A DNA stretch of 64,000 nucleotides from positions 1-64,000 of the forward strand of contig JASWJB010000204.1 of NCBI GenBank assembly GCA_032433595.1, in the 5' to 3' direction. This stretch comes from Conoideocrella luteorostrata. Lineage: Eukaryota; Ascomycota; Sordariomycetes; Hypocreales; Clavicipitaceae. A model generated the notes under the pieces. It was given only the letters and a program-made list of their open reading frames with translations. It did not search any database and was not told where the DNA came from. The position numbers and the translations under genes were made by a program. Shown piece after piece: positions 20,591 through 30,842 of this stretch. The stretch's first letter is position 1. Every line of letters begins with the position of its first letter.

Positions 20591-21260
20591 TCACGGACGC
20601 GAAAAGTTCGGGTCACAAATATGTCCCGCTGCTTCTTTCTAACTCATCCACAGTCATTGAAAGAAACGGACCGAGTAATGGTTCGTCTTCCGTTTTTGGT
20701 AAGAGCGAACCCCAGTTGGGAACTCGAGCATGCGAAGCTGTGCGAACATGTCGATGAGGTCGCTATACAGCTGCTCTCGCTGTGACTTAACTGCAAAAAT
20801 GAATGTCCGCGCGTGAACTTGTTGCTCAGACCCCAAATTCATAATCACAAAAGGGATTTCAACGCCATCTATCAACGCGTCGGAAGTGCCATTGGCGATG
20901 ACGGGGGGGATTGTAATTCTTGTATTGTAGTTGACATAGCGCATTGTAGCAGCCTCGCTGAGCAATTTTACCCAGGCCTTGCTAGTCACCGGTTCGATTG
21001 GAATCCTGACGATGCATGGCTCGTCCTCGGTGTAAAAATGTATAAAGAAACAGACGCGGAAGCTTCCATGATCTTTATTGACAATTTTGCAATCTTTTCC
21101 GCGGCTGTGTCTGGGCGCCAAATTACGGAACGCATTTTCACTTACTGAATCGATAAAATGCTGAATTGCATCTTCAATTCGCGGTTCCTTGGGTGAAAAG
21201 TGGTTTGACGGCTCCTGCGCCGCTCGCGTATTGCCAGCATCGTCGTTGTTGCTCTGTGGA
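20591..21260 (-). pseudogene. APH-fold kinase fragment (N-lobe only)
   Basis: One minus-strand frame from about 21240 to 20654 carries the N-lobe signature of the fungal APH family: HGSFRVCFFIHF, then CIVRIPIEP with the hydrophobic-Arg-Ile-Pro strand, WVKLLSEAATMRYV, RITIPPVIANG and QLYSDLIDMFAQLRMLEFP. The catalytic HxD...N and DW segments that should follow are absent. The frame ends at a stop, and the truncated LTR at 20426-20590 lies directly beyond. The gene has therefore lost its C-terminal two thirds. It is a different subfamily from the locus at 3450-4370. No product is expected to be active. Confidence 0.6.
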
Positions 21261-21996
21261 GGCGCGCAAGGTACGGGTACACTCTCTGATTAATTACGGC
21301 CGAGGATATCGCGCAGATTATATTAGCCACTATTAGCTACTATCGGAGAGACACTTAGCTGGCCTACATTTTCCTCCATAGTTGAACGAATAAGAATCCC
21401 GACAGGGTCCACCGCACAGGAAGGACATATACGAGATTTGCAACGATAATTGCGCCCGAACGAAGCGAAATGGGACGAATGGCATGCTTAGCCCGGCGCT
21501 CTTGAGAAGCCTAATGCCAGAATCGTCATCCATTGAAGGGGACGATTCGGGATCGAGTAAGAGGTGTTTGTCGGTTGCAGGTCCAAATTCGGGTCCAGGC
21601 TCAGGTTCTGCTTTTGCCTGGCTTCGCCACTCCTCAGCAGTCGTGGCCAAAAGGCGGAGTTTGTTGCGTGGAATGAGAGCCCTAGTTGCAGCTACTAGAG
21701 AGAAGTTTAGTAGTCCTACACTTTTGCTTTGGTGGTTGAGCGGTTTGTAGTTCTGACAAGTGTAGGCATGGCACACCTGGTGATGCCGCGATACTGTTCG
21801 AGCGCATCGGAGACGCCAGCCGCATTCTCAAAAAATAGCAGATATATCCCACGGATACGGCAAGGATGAAAAGATACACTGTATGTAAATAATATTCGTA
21901 ATCGAGTAGAAACGGCCCATAGCGAATGTCCCTTACTTCGGCGCAGTCTGATATTGACGCAAAATCGCTAAACTAATTCATCTACGCTGAGTAAAA
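21261..21996. other. No recognised gene
   Basis: Overlapping frames on both strands at 21333-21776 (minus, 147 codons) and 21484-21750 (plus) have no known motif. Neither has a good ATG context. Confidence 0.35.
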
Positions 21997-23061
21997 CTAC
22001 TTGTACAGTGCATTTCCGCACAAGACCCTTCGTATGAGGTCCGCTGCCGTCTTCTCCTCTGTCAAGTTAACCGTATAGTACCGAATAACTACTCCCCCAC
22101 ACTCGCTTGCCTCTGACGGCATCTCAAACTTGTCCAGAAACTCCGCGGGTATCACCGCCGCGTACAGGTAAAGCTCAACCGCTGTTCCGCCCGGAACCCC
22201 AATTGCATACACCGTCTGGCTACCATCCACGTCTGCGTCCGCGCCGTCTGCTCTTCTCCCAGCGTGCCGCTGCTGCTCGCGCTGCTCCTGCGCCAGCGCC
22301 ACCAGGATGCCCGCGATGTACGGGTCCTCCCACGCCGTCGCTGGTTCCATCGCCTGCAGTTTCTTCTTGCCCCGCGCGAGGATCACCACATTCGCTCGGC
22401 CTTCCACATTTTGTGCTCCAAATACGTATTGATCCCGCTGCCGTGATACCGTCTCGAAATTCACGTACGCAACATACGGCCAGCGTTGTTGTTCCGTGTC
22501 AAAGATCCCGTCCGGCCGCACACTGGCCCCTGGAACAGTTCTCTTGCCAAACCGAAAGTCAACTTTCGCTTCCCTGAGCACACCAGTTTTTCTGTGGAAT
22601 AAACGAAGGCCATCGTGCCTGATGGCGGAGCTCTTTTCCTCTTCTTTGTTCCTCGGGATGTATTTCCATATCTTGCTCTGCTGCATGGGAAGAACACCGA
22701 ACGCGGCAAGCATTTCTTTGACAGCATGTTTCTGCTCCGACAAGCTCGCCGAGCCCAATCCTGCCAGAGCCCAGACGCAGTATGCGTTCCTCGGACGATA
22801 CTTCTCGTTATTCTTCGCGTCACCATCTTGTTCTTCTTCTTCTTCTTCTTCTTCTTCACCGCAATGGCCGTCCGTCTTTTCATCTGCGCGTGTCTGTGCG
22901 TTCAGTCGCTCAAATTCGATACCCAGAAGCTTCAATTGGGCGCTCGTCTAGGCAATCGCCGGTACCTAAAGTGGTGTGCTGGTATTCTCCTGGATGATTG
23001 CGTTGAGTGATCCTTTGGCCGGTGGCTGGAGAGGCCAGCTTTCTCTGTCCTTGACTGTCAT
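21997..23061 (-). pseudogene. Acidic hypothetical protein with two nonsense codons
   Basis: One frame runs from ATG at 23061 (MTVKDRESWPLQPPAKGS) to the stop at 21997, broken only by TAG at 22966-22968 and TAG at 22948-22950. Reading each as CAG gives a smooth sequence, TPLQVPAIAQTSAQLKLLG. The 18 bases between cannot be an intron. The downstream open part is 312 codons and has no ATG near its start. It contains a Glu run from a GAA repeat, a basic segment (WKYIPRNKEEEK), and a conserved-looking C-terminal half (VSRQRDQYVFGAQNVEGRAN, ELYLYAAVIPAEFLDKFEMP). I do not recognise the family. The two C-to-T changes fit RIP or simple decay. It may be a recently dead gene, or its second half could be translated from an internal Met. 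Confidence 0.6.
22829..22857. repeat. GAA/CTT trinucleotide repeat
   Basis: About nine CTT units on the top strand, read as poly-Glu on the minus strand within the acidic protein frame. Confidence 0.8.
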
Positions 23062-25670
23062 GCGAGTGAGTTTCGTGGCGAGGGTGTCAGCTGCATCTAC
23101 TTTTTCGTTTTGATCGTAGATGCATGACGCTTCGTCTTTCAGGTCGTAAAGGTTACGATGTCTTTCCACGTGTGGCTGTGAGAACACTGTGGTACGACAG
23201 AGGAGACGACATTTCGACGACTCGGAGAGCGGATGTTGACAAAGCCAGATGGACGCGCAACGAGGGCTGCCTTGTTGACAGTCGCACGGGGGCGCTTTTT
23301 CGAACGTGTGTTTGTCGACCCAAAAGCCCGCACCCACAACCCACTTATACTGGTATTAGACACACTGCCAGCAACGCAACTTTAATTCTGAGAAAGGTCC
23401 CCTCAGCGACCTCAGATATTTCCTGATGACTTCATACGTGACTAGATCAAATAATATAGCCACTCGACTAATAAACACCAACAAAAATATTTGTAATAGG
23501 TATTAGCGCGAGGCTCTAAATAAAGACACAATTCTTGACTTTGGGGGGAAACTTCTTGGTTCTGGCTCTGCCACTGTTGCAAGCGGGACAAGACACTTCT
23601 TATAGCTATATATTATTTAATCCGACTAATCCGGTTTAGCAGAAACATTCGCGTGAATCCATTCCAGTCACTCTAGATCATCTTACACACTGGCTTTGCG
23701 AGCCGCTTTTAATAGGTTTTACTTTACCTGATTGTAAAATAGCAGATAAATAGACTTACTGTTTCAAGCTACTAGTAGCATGTAGGACAGCATCTCGAGA
23801 TCTAATTTGAACCTACTTAGACCCATGTGGCTGGATAACGCTAGCCTAGTCCAATTTAGCGAGGGCGTGACTGAACTTCCAGAAAATTATCTGTCACGGA
23901 GCTCTTACAAACGGGGAAAAGTCTATGCGTGCTGTCCCTTGCGCTCCAATTCCCCCCTACTGGGGAGCATAATCCTCCGCAGCAGGCAAGAAATGTGCAG
24001 AACAGCAACCAAAATGGACCCCATGCATAGAACTGTTCAAACCTCTGATAGAACTGTGCAAGTCAGATAGCTGCCAAGCGGATGTTAGCATAAAGGCGAA
24101 ATGGGCATGCAAGGAGCCGTAAGGCCAGATACAAGCCTCGGTCAGTATCCACGGGATGAGGCCAGCGACGACGAACGGGTATTTCATGGAGGAAATACGT
24201 ACGGACCACTAAATGAGTATTGACAAGTTTTTGCCCGTGCTTGCGCCAACTCTCATCTTGCACAGCCTAAAATGACATATTTGAGGCGGAGCTAGTAGAA
24301 TTTTCATAAAAGTAGAATTCCATTTATGCTGAATACGATGAATATCTTTCAATGTATGTTTTAGAAATTGTTCAATATTACAAGTATTTCCTTTTTGGTC
24401 GGAATCGAGCATTGCAGAGACATCTATATGTGACCGCTCGGGCAAGTCCAAGAAATAGATCAGGACAGTGACTATTACGGCCGTATCCATTGACAAGAGA
24501 ATTACTTCTGTCAGGAAGATCAGAACCGTAAATAGCGATATTAGTGAAGGAATTAGTGAGCAGCTGAACAAGCTAGCATGTCACACGCAACAGCACTACA
24601 AGACGTCACATGCGCATGCGTGGAAATACGTGGAATCCTGTAGAATTCAATTAAATCCGTTAGGCCTCTGCATTACTAATAATTCTACTATTCTAGACAC
24701 TAAAAAAGCCTCATTTTTGCTCACAATAGAAGGGTTGAAAATTGGTCGCACGCCAGAATGTGCGGCAATAGACAACAATAAGAGGCGCCGAGAGATTGGC
24801 TCAAGCCACCGAATCTACCACAACAGAATGAATCAGACTAATAGCTATCTACCGAATTGGATGAATTCAGGAAAGTCTGACGGAATTCCCAGATTGACGG
24901 AATCTAGGAAGAGATGTCAGATATAAATAGCCGTCAAATTCCTTCTTAAATTAGCTAGAAATCAAGGATAACTTTCCTCTGCACCCATAGGATAACCATA
25001 GCTGCTCACATTGTGACATATTAAGTGGCCGCAGGAGGTTCTCGGCTATGCAGGTCATCATGGAATCCGAAAAATCGGACGGATTAGTTGAATCTAGGCA
25101 TAAAAGGAAGGAATTCCCCGTTAATTTGGAAGGCATCAGAAATCATCAAATTCATCACTTTCGATTCATTCCTATCAATTTTCCACCGTGCAATTGCTCC
25201 GACCTCAATACCCGTAACAGATGTTGACTACAAAAGCATGAGGGGTGCGGCTGGGCACGTGGACATAGATTTGTTGCATTATGAGCACTCCGAGTAATTT
25301 GTTGGCAGTGGAAATTGATAGGAATAGAAGGATTTGATGCTTAAGTTGATTGAATACTGATGATGATTCTCGACTTCCTGAAGAGCCTGAAAACTACCTG
25401 GCCTCGTATCCTCGTAATCTTGTGACCTTGTGACCCGACCTTGTGATCTGACCTTGTGACCTCTCCAGCGATTTACGGCACTGATTGTCCTGACGAGCAT
25501 CTCTATTCTCAACAAGATTAGTCAGTAGGCTTAATTTACGTAAAGAACGCAGAGCGCATATCACTAGTGTGAAGCTGGGAATTAGTCGTAGCACGTTGAA
25601 AGGAAAGGAATGGTGCTCTATCTCAATGTCTCCATGTCGAGGAACAGAGAACGAAGGTCGAGTATTAGAG
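23062..25670. other. Mostly empty, AT-richer interval
   Basis: The largest frame is 24468-24926 plus (152 codons, unrecognised, Lys/Asn/Ser-rich). Others (23124-23426, 23807-24070, 24209-24571) overlap and look random. Around 24840-25110 several related GGAATTC/AATCTAGG words recur, suggesting an old small repeat. At 25415-25470 a short degenerate tandem of ACCTTGTGAC units is present (CTTGTGACCTTGTGACCC and following). Confidence 0.4.
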
Positions 25671-25883
25671 TGCAGGAGGCACAGGGCTTCGGGGGACGAG
25701 GGTATCGATACCGGAAGGTGAAGCAAAACAATGTGCAAAACAATTCAATTCGTCTGGTCATATCTAAGAGGGAAGAAGAAGAGGAAGAGGAATGCCCTCG
25801 AGCGCGCCGTATAAAAGAGGCGCGCTAGGGTGGCCACATGACCTTGTCCGCAATTGTCTGTACGCTTGACGAGGGATTCCAAC
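25671..25883 (-). mobile_element. Solo LTR, family B, reverse
   Basis: Read on the minus strand it begins TGTTGGAATCCCTCGTCAAG and ends GCCTCCTGCA, 213 bp. It matches the 942-1154 copy through the promoter-like block and the GGTATCGATACC palindrome. The flanking 5-mers are TAGAG and TAAAG, a possible target duplication with one mismatch. Confidence 0.7.
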
Positions 25884-26751
25884 ATAAAGTCTTCAAAGAA
25901 GGCCCGATGGGTGTCCGAGCGCCAAATTGCGTTGTGGGAATTGACCAAATGAGGAGACCGTCGAACGCACCAGTGGCTTCGGCCCGAGCCGAAAGGCCAC
26001 GATGGCAGAAGCAGTTAAGTGGGCCGTAGACTACACATTAGACGTGAGCTACGATTGACGGCATCAGCATCGAAGCCAAGGATGCTGTCTCGCCCGAGGG
26101 CGCCACCGCCAATGCCAGGAAGCACAATATCCTTATGTTCTGCTTCACGAGAGACCATGGCAGCATCGCAAGCGACAACTCCTACTCCCGCCAATTCGTC
26201 GGAGTGCATCCGCATCTGCGCGGCTTGGCCTTTTACGAAATGCACCTGGGCTCGCCGGCTGGCTCCTGTATTGCGACCGGGCTGTTGACGGGGATGACGG
26301 GGTGCCGGTGCCGGAGATACACACCAAGAAAGGCAAGAGCCGCCGGTTCTACAACTTCGCCGTAACATCCAAGTGCCATAAGTTCCGCAAGTACATCCTA
26401 TCGGAACAATTAACCACTCGACCACCGGAGCAAATATGTAAGCCTACTGAACTTATTCCAGTGGCTGTAAATAGGTCTAATATTCCACGCAACACCATCC
26501 AAGAAACGAAGGCTGCCCCCTCCCCCTCCCCCTCCCCGTGGACTGCGACTCCAGCGTCTGCGGGCGCGCCAATAAGACTCTCCGAGATGTGGTGGTCTCA
26601 CAAATACAAGGATACATTGAGGAGACTGCGTTCATGATTCGTGGCCAATCTGTCTCTCCCCAGCAGGAGGCGACCAAGACGCTACCATTTTGACAGCAGA
26701 ATACTGCATTGACTTCGCCCTACGCGAATGTGAGCCACACCACGGCACCGT
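25884..26751. other. Possible decayed coding region
   Basis: Three plus-strand frames in turn look protein-like between 25990 and 26470 (ending EIHTKKGKSRRFYNFAVTSK), which suggests a frameshifted gene. I recognise no family. A C-rich run (CCCCCTCCCC) lies at about 26518-26540. Confidence 0.3.
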
Positions 26752-26880
26752 TGTTGGATAACACGCCTGTGTGTGTGGATTGCACAGACACCAGACGAGG
26801 AATTTTTCTTCCGCCACCACTACAACACAGCTCTTCCCATCATAGCACATGAATTTGAACCTCCAATTGCTTCCAATACT
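26752..26880 (+). mobile_element. Internally deleted LTR, family A
   Basis: It starts TGTTGGATAACACGCCTG, then jumps to the 3' part (AGACGAGGAAT, CACAGCTCTTCCCATCA, TTTGAACCTCC) and ends near TTCCAAT. About 110 bp of the middle are missing compared with 12480 and 60352. No clear target duplication. Confidence 0.6.
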
Positions 26881-26932
26881 TGAATACTGTAAGGCGGCGC
26901 TTGAGCGGACAGAGCCCCGCGCACCGCCATCA

Positions 26933-26965
26933 GGGGTCAGCCACGGCTGACCCCACGTGACGTCA
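26933..26965. promoter_or_regulatory. Palindrome with overlapping E-box and CRE
   Basis: GGGGTCAGCC and GGCTGACCCC form a perfect 10-bp inverted repeat with a 2-base spacer (26933-26954). It runs directly into CACGTG (26954-26959), which overlaps a perfect TGACGTCA (26958-26965). It lies about 330 bp upstream of the NLR-like gene start. A bZIP and bHLH binding cluster is the natural reading, but this is inferred from motifs only. Confidence 0.45.
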
Positions 26966-27295
26966 GAGAGTCGCTACTAAATTCCCGCGCTTGCGCCGTC
27001 ACAACCGTGCGAGGCGCAGGTTCTAGCCCTGCTACGTGACAGCCTTGACAAGTAAAAAAATATCTCATGCAAATCTCCAAGTTACCGGCCATTGACTGGC
27101 ACCCATTTTCATTTATGTTAGCCGTGATGCTGTGCGTTGGTGCTGTCCGAAAGCCGATTTTGGCAGCAAGACGAACATCACAAGTAAAACTGGGTTCCCC
27201 TCTCCATGCGGCTGTCTGCTGACTGCGAAACAACGAACATTCAAACCGCTTCACTTCTTGTAAGCTTCTTGGGTTTGCAGTCACCGTTTTCCACA

Positions 27296-29770
27296 ATGCC
27301 AAAGTTCTTTGGACGGCACCTGCGAATTGCCCGGCGCGGCTCAAGGAGCCGGTCCTCGAGCTCACAAAAACCCGGCGATGGTCTGATACAGGCCTCCGAT
27401 GGTAGGTTGCATGCTTGAAACTAAGCATGGTCGGGCTGTCTCCCAATAGCAAGCTTTCCGCCCTCCTTTGCGATCATGTACAAGCTCTGGTGGTCGCTGA
27501 CACTTCCCTGGATTCTGCTAGCAACCGAGAACCTATTCAACTCCGTACTCGACGCCCTTGCTCAAATTGACGCCTTCTCCGGCCCCTCCACACCGACCCT
27601 TTTCGTGGTCTACGCCCACGACTTACAGCCCCAGACGCAGGACAAGTCTTTGCTAGCCCACGCCGGAGCTGTCAAGAGCTTTATCGCCTGGCTCCACCGG
27701 ATTCGTTCTCGCACGATATCAGATAGACACCCTATGCCGATGTTCGAGACTCGTGAGAGGGAGGATGCTGCGTGTCACGATATTCTTGAACACCAGCTCT
27801 CCTTATTGCCAGAGACTGCCACGGAGAGGAACGAGATACACACTATTGCCAGCGTGGACAAGGTGGTACTTTGCGGGTCCCAATTACTAAGGACTTACTG
27901 CCAAGATAAATTCTTTCTTCCATTCCTAGATGGTATCAGAAAGGCATACAACGCAACACAAAACGGATCGAGAATGGACTTGCGAAACCTGCTGGAAAGT
28001 GATCTCCTCCTATCTAGCGTTGGACAGCCTGGATTTCACCATGTACTTACTAAACTTGGCTTCCTCGACATTAGGCGACAACGCAATCCTGAAAAGCATG
28101 GCGTGATCTTGATGTCGCTTGACGATGCGCCGATGGATTACTTGCCGTTTACGCAGCCTACGGAGCTGTTCGTCAAATTGGAGTCCTCAAAGTCAAAGGA
28201 AGCGCTGCATGACCGGTTCTTCAAGCTTCTGGGTGAAATCTACACAGACCAGCACCCCATCCTTCACGCCTATCAGCAGGCATATGAGCAGGGCAAATCT
28301 CTGATCAACAGTAGCGATGCACTCACCGATGATGTGTTGCTGAGCCTCATAGAAGAATCAATATCAACCGCACGGAAAAGAGCAACAGAGTATCAAAACG
28401 CCAAGTTACGCGACATGCAGAACAGAGCAGGATCATTTCATATTAACCAGCACATGGACAAAGGATTCGAAAACATGTCAAACAACTTTGAGCGACTAAA
28501 GAATGATCTTGAGAGCAGGAGTCGGGAGTATTCTACTGGCGCAAATGTCGCCACAGATATGGACTGTCTGAATGCCTTTGATACCAGAATCGATCACAGC
28601 CACCAGAAGGACAGGAACGATCTCTGCGCACCAGACACCGGGCAATGGTTTTTCGACCATCCCGCATATGACACATTCCGGCGATCCAGGACCTCACGCC
28701 TACTGTTCGTAACCGCAGAAGCTGGCGGTGGTAAATCTACCACCATGCGGGCTTTAATCGATAGACTTGGGGATTCTCCTAGTCGTCCGATTATCGCATA
28801 CTTCTTTTTCAAAGATGATGACGACGCAGAAAAGAACTACAGCATAGCTTTGGCAGCTTTGATCTCTCAAATACTGGCGCAGGACAAAAACTTGATCCGA
28901 TATGCCAAAAGACCATACGAACAATACGGGAATTCGATCCGCAGTCAGACCAGAGAAATGTGGCAGATCATGCGAGAAATTGGCTCAAACGCGGATCGTG
29001 ATATCCATTCCATCCTAGATGCCGTAGATGAATGCGCGGACGATGGCAGAAAGCAGCTCGTTGACAAACTCATAGCTTTTTTTGACGCCACAGCGTCAAC
29101 GATGTCTCGCTTGAGATTTGTTATATCGTCGAGACCTTATCAAAGTCGGTATCATCAATTCGATAAGCTTCTTGGGTCCAGCAATGCCACTCATCTAGCG
29201 GGCGAAATCGCCAAAGTTCAATCTGATATACGCAAAGTCATTCGCTATAACGCTCAAACATCAACGAAAGTACAAAAGCTTGATCGAGATGTCCAGGATT
29301 TCTTGGTGGAGTAGCTCCTTGAACAGAACGTCAACACCAAATCGTTTCTGGCTATCCGAGTAGCTTTTGAGCTAATCAGTGACGACTTACAATGCGGCGC
29401 CGGCAAGCGAACCATTGAAGCGATCCTTGATAATATTCCCAGAGGCCTTGAATCCCAATTTGATAAGATGCTTAGGAAGAGCCAGGACGAAATGCACGCT
29501 AGAAGACTCTTCTCTGCCATTCTTGCCGCACGGAGAAAGCTGAAGATCCAAGAGTTCAAGGTTATCTACTCGCTGACGCGGCTGCCGTCACAAAGCTTAC
29601 ATGGTAGAGCGCAATCGTACGAGGACCTCGAGCTACCGACAAATGACGATGAGTTTCAACGCACAGTCCGGTCTCGATGCGCCTTGTTTATTACCTTCTC
29701 AAAAGGCTCAGTGCACCTGCTTCACCAAACCGCGCGAGAATATCTCATCAACACCATGGCCGAAGTCTAG
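27296..29770 (+). pseudogene. NLR-like STAND protein remnant: TIR-like N-terminus and NACHT
   Basis: ATG at 27296 (MPKFFGRHLRIARRGSRSR) is joined across a 48-nt intron (27402-27449) to a long frame. Residues about 75-200 (TPTLFVVYAHD; VDKVVLCGSQLLRTYCQDKF) resemble TIR/SEFIR-like domains found at the front of some fungal NLR-like proteins. The NACHT NTPase follows: Walker A AEAGGGKSTT near residue 460, Walker B SILDAVDECADD near 555, then LRFVISSRPY. The frame is broken by TAG at 29312-29314 (VE-stop-LLEQN), readable as CAG, and continues in the same frame through NIPRGLESQFDKML and HLLHQTAREYLI to a final stop. Fungal NLR-like proteins act in non-self recognition and cell death. This copy can make at most a truncated NACHT protein. 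Confidence 0.75.
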
Positions 29771-30842
29771 GGTTGAGGAAATCCTAGGTCCAGTGAACGA
29801 CAAGAGAATCGAACTACTGCTGAGTGCTGTCGAGCGTACGCTTGTCAAACAACAGGAAGCAACAAAAACCCACTCTTTCCAGATAGTCAGTCTCCAGAAT
29901 CAGATCCTGAAATTGGAGAACTCAAAAATTCACGAAATAGATGACAAAGATTCCGTATTGGAAGAGCTAATTCGGACCTGCACAGAGATAGCATATCTTA
30001 AGGGCAAGTTAGCCGGCCTGACTGTGGAGTTCTATTCTACCGGACAAGAAAATAAGTACTAATAGAGTTTGACAATTAACCACAGAACTTGTTTTGGCAT
30101 AGAATAATTCTCCTCTTGTGGACTTATTGGTTTAAACTTGTCAGACCGACACAGGTGTCGGTGAGGTGCTGGATGCTGTTAAGGATAGAACCGCGGACAC
30201 AAAGTTGACAGCAGAGAAGCTTGCTGACCGCATCCTTTCGGAACAGAAGCCACTCTTGATCAAAGGGCTTTAAGACTTTGTTGCTCAGCACACTTCATCT
30301 TTGGAGCCGGCGACAGTTAATGAGCTTGGTCAACCGCAAATGTTGGACACTACGAACGGGCAAAGTGGGGTATATTAAAAAGACTCTATTATCTTTAGGA
30401 GCATTGCAGAATGGAAGCTATCACGCTCAAGCCACGGACGGCACATCAGCATAGCGTAGAGCCATTTCTGCATATTTTGGACGCTAATAGGAGCTAGATC
30501 TCGAACTGTTTTGACACTTTGTATATTTTACTTGTCTTTGGAGCTTGTAGATACACTGGCATTTGAGATGGCTGAAAAATGGTAGAACATCCTCGCAAGT
30601 TTTTGAGGGAGCGTTGTATTATGAAGCTCTTCGCGTCAGATTACAAGATTCGCACATTGCTTCAATTACCATTATCTACATTTTCCCAACACGCGTATGT
30701 CACCTTACAGGAATATGCCAAAGTCTATCATGTTCAATCTAACGCGAGCCCCTTCAGCACCCAGAACGGAGGCTCTCGATGGCAGGCGGTTAAAGGATAC
30801 CAGCTCATTGATACATTCCATCAGTCAATCGGATAGTATGCC
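29771..30842 (+). other. Foreign or rearranged segment inside the NLR-like remnant
   Basis: After REYLI, NLR relatives normally go on into linker and ankyrins. Here a different frame (29769-30062) encodes a coiled-coil-like stretch (QNQILKLENSKIHEIDDKDS) that does not look like the family. Then come several hundred bases with stops in all frames, and a new frame from 30579. The segment looks like an insertion, or the scar of a rearrangement between two related genes. Confidence 0.35.

Noticed and set aside
22107..23010. Plus-strand frames of 130-156 codons
   Set aside because: They are antisense to the acidic protein gene, with no domain and skewed composition.
26937..27452. 171-codon minus-strand frame
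   Set aside because: It is antisense to the first exon and promoter of the NLR-like gene and has no recognisable motif.
29769..30062. Separate coiled-coil gene
   Set aside because: The frame is short, overlaps the end of the NACHT frame and lacks a start in good context. I treat it as part of the rearranged segment.
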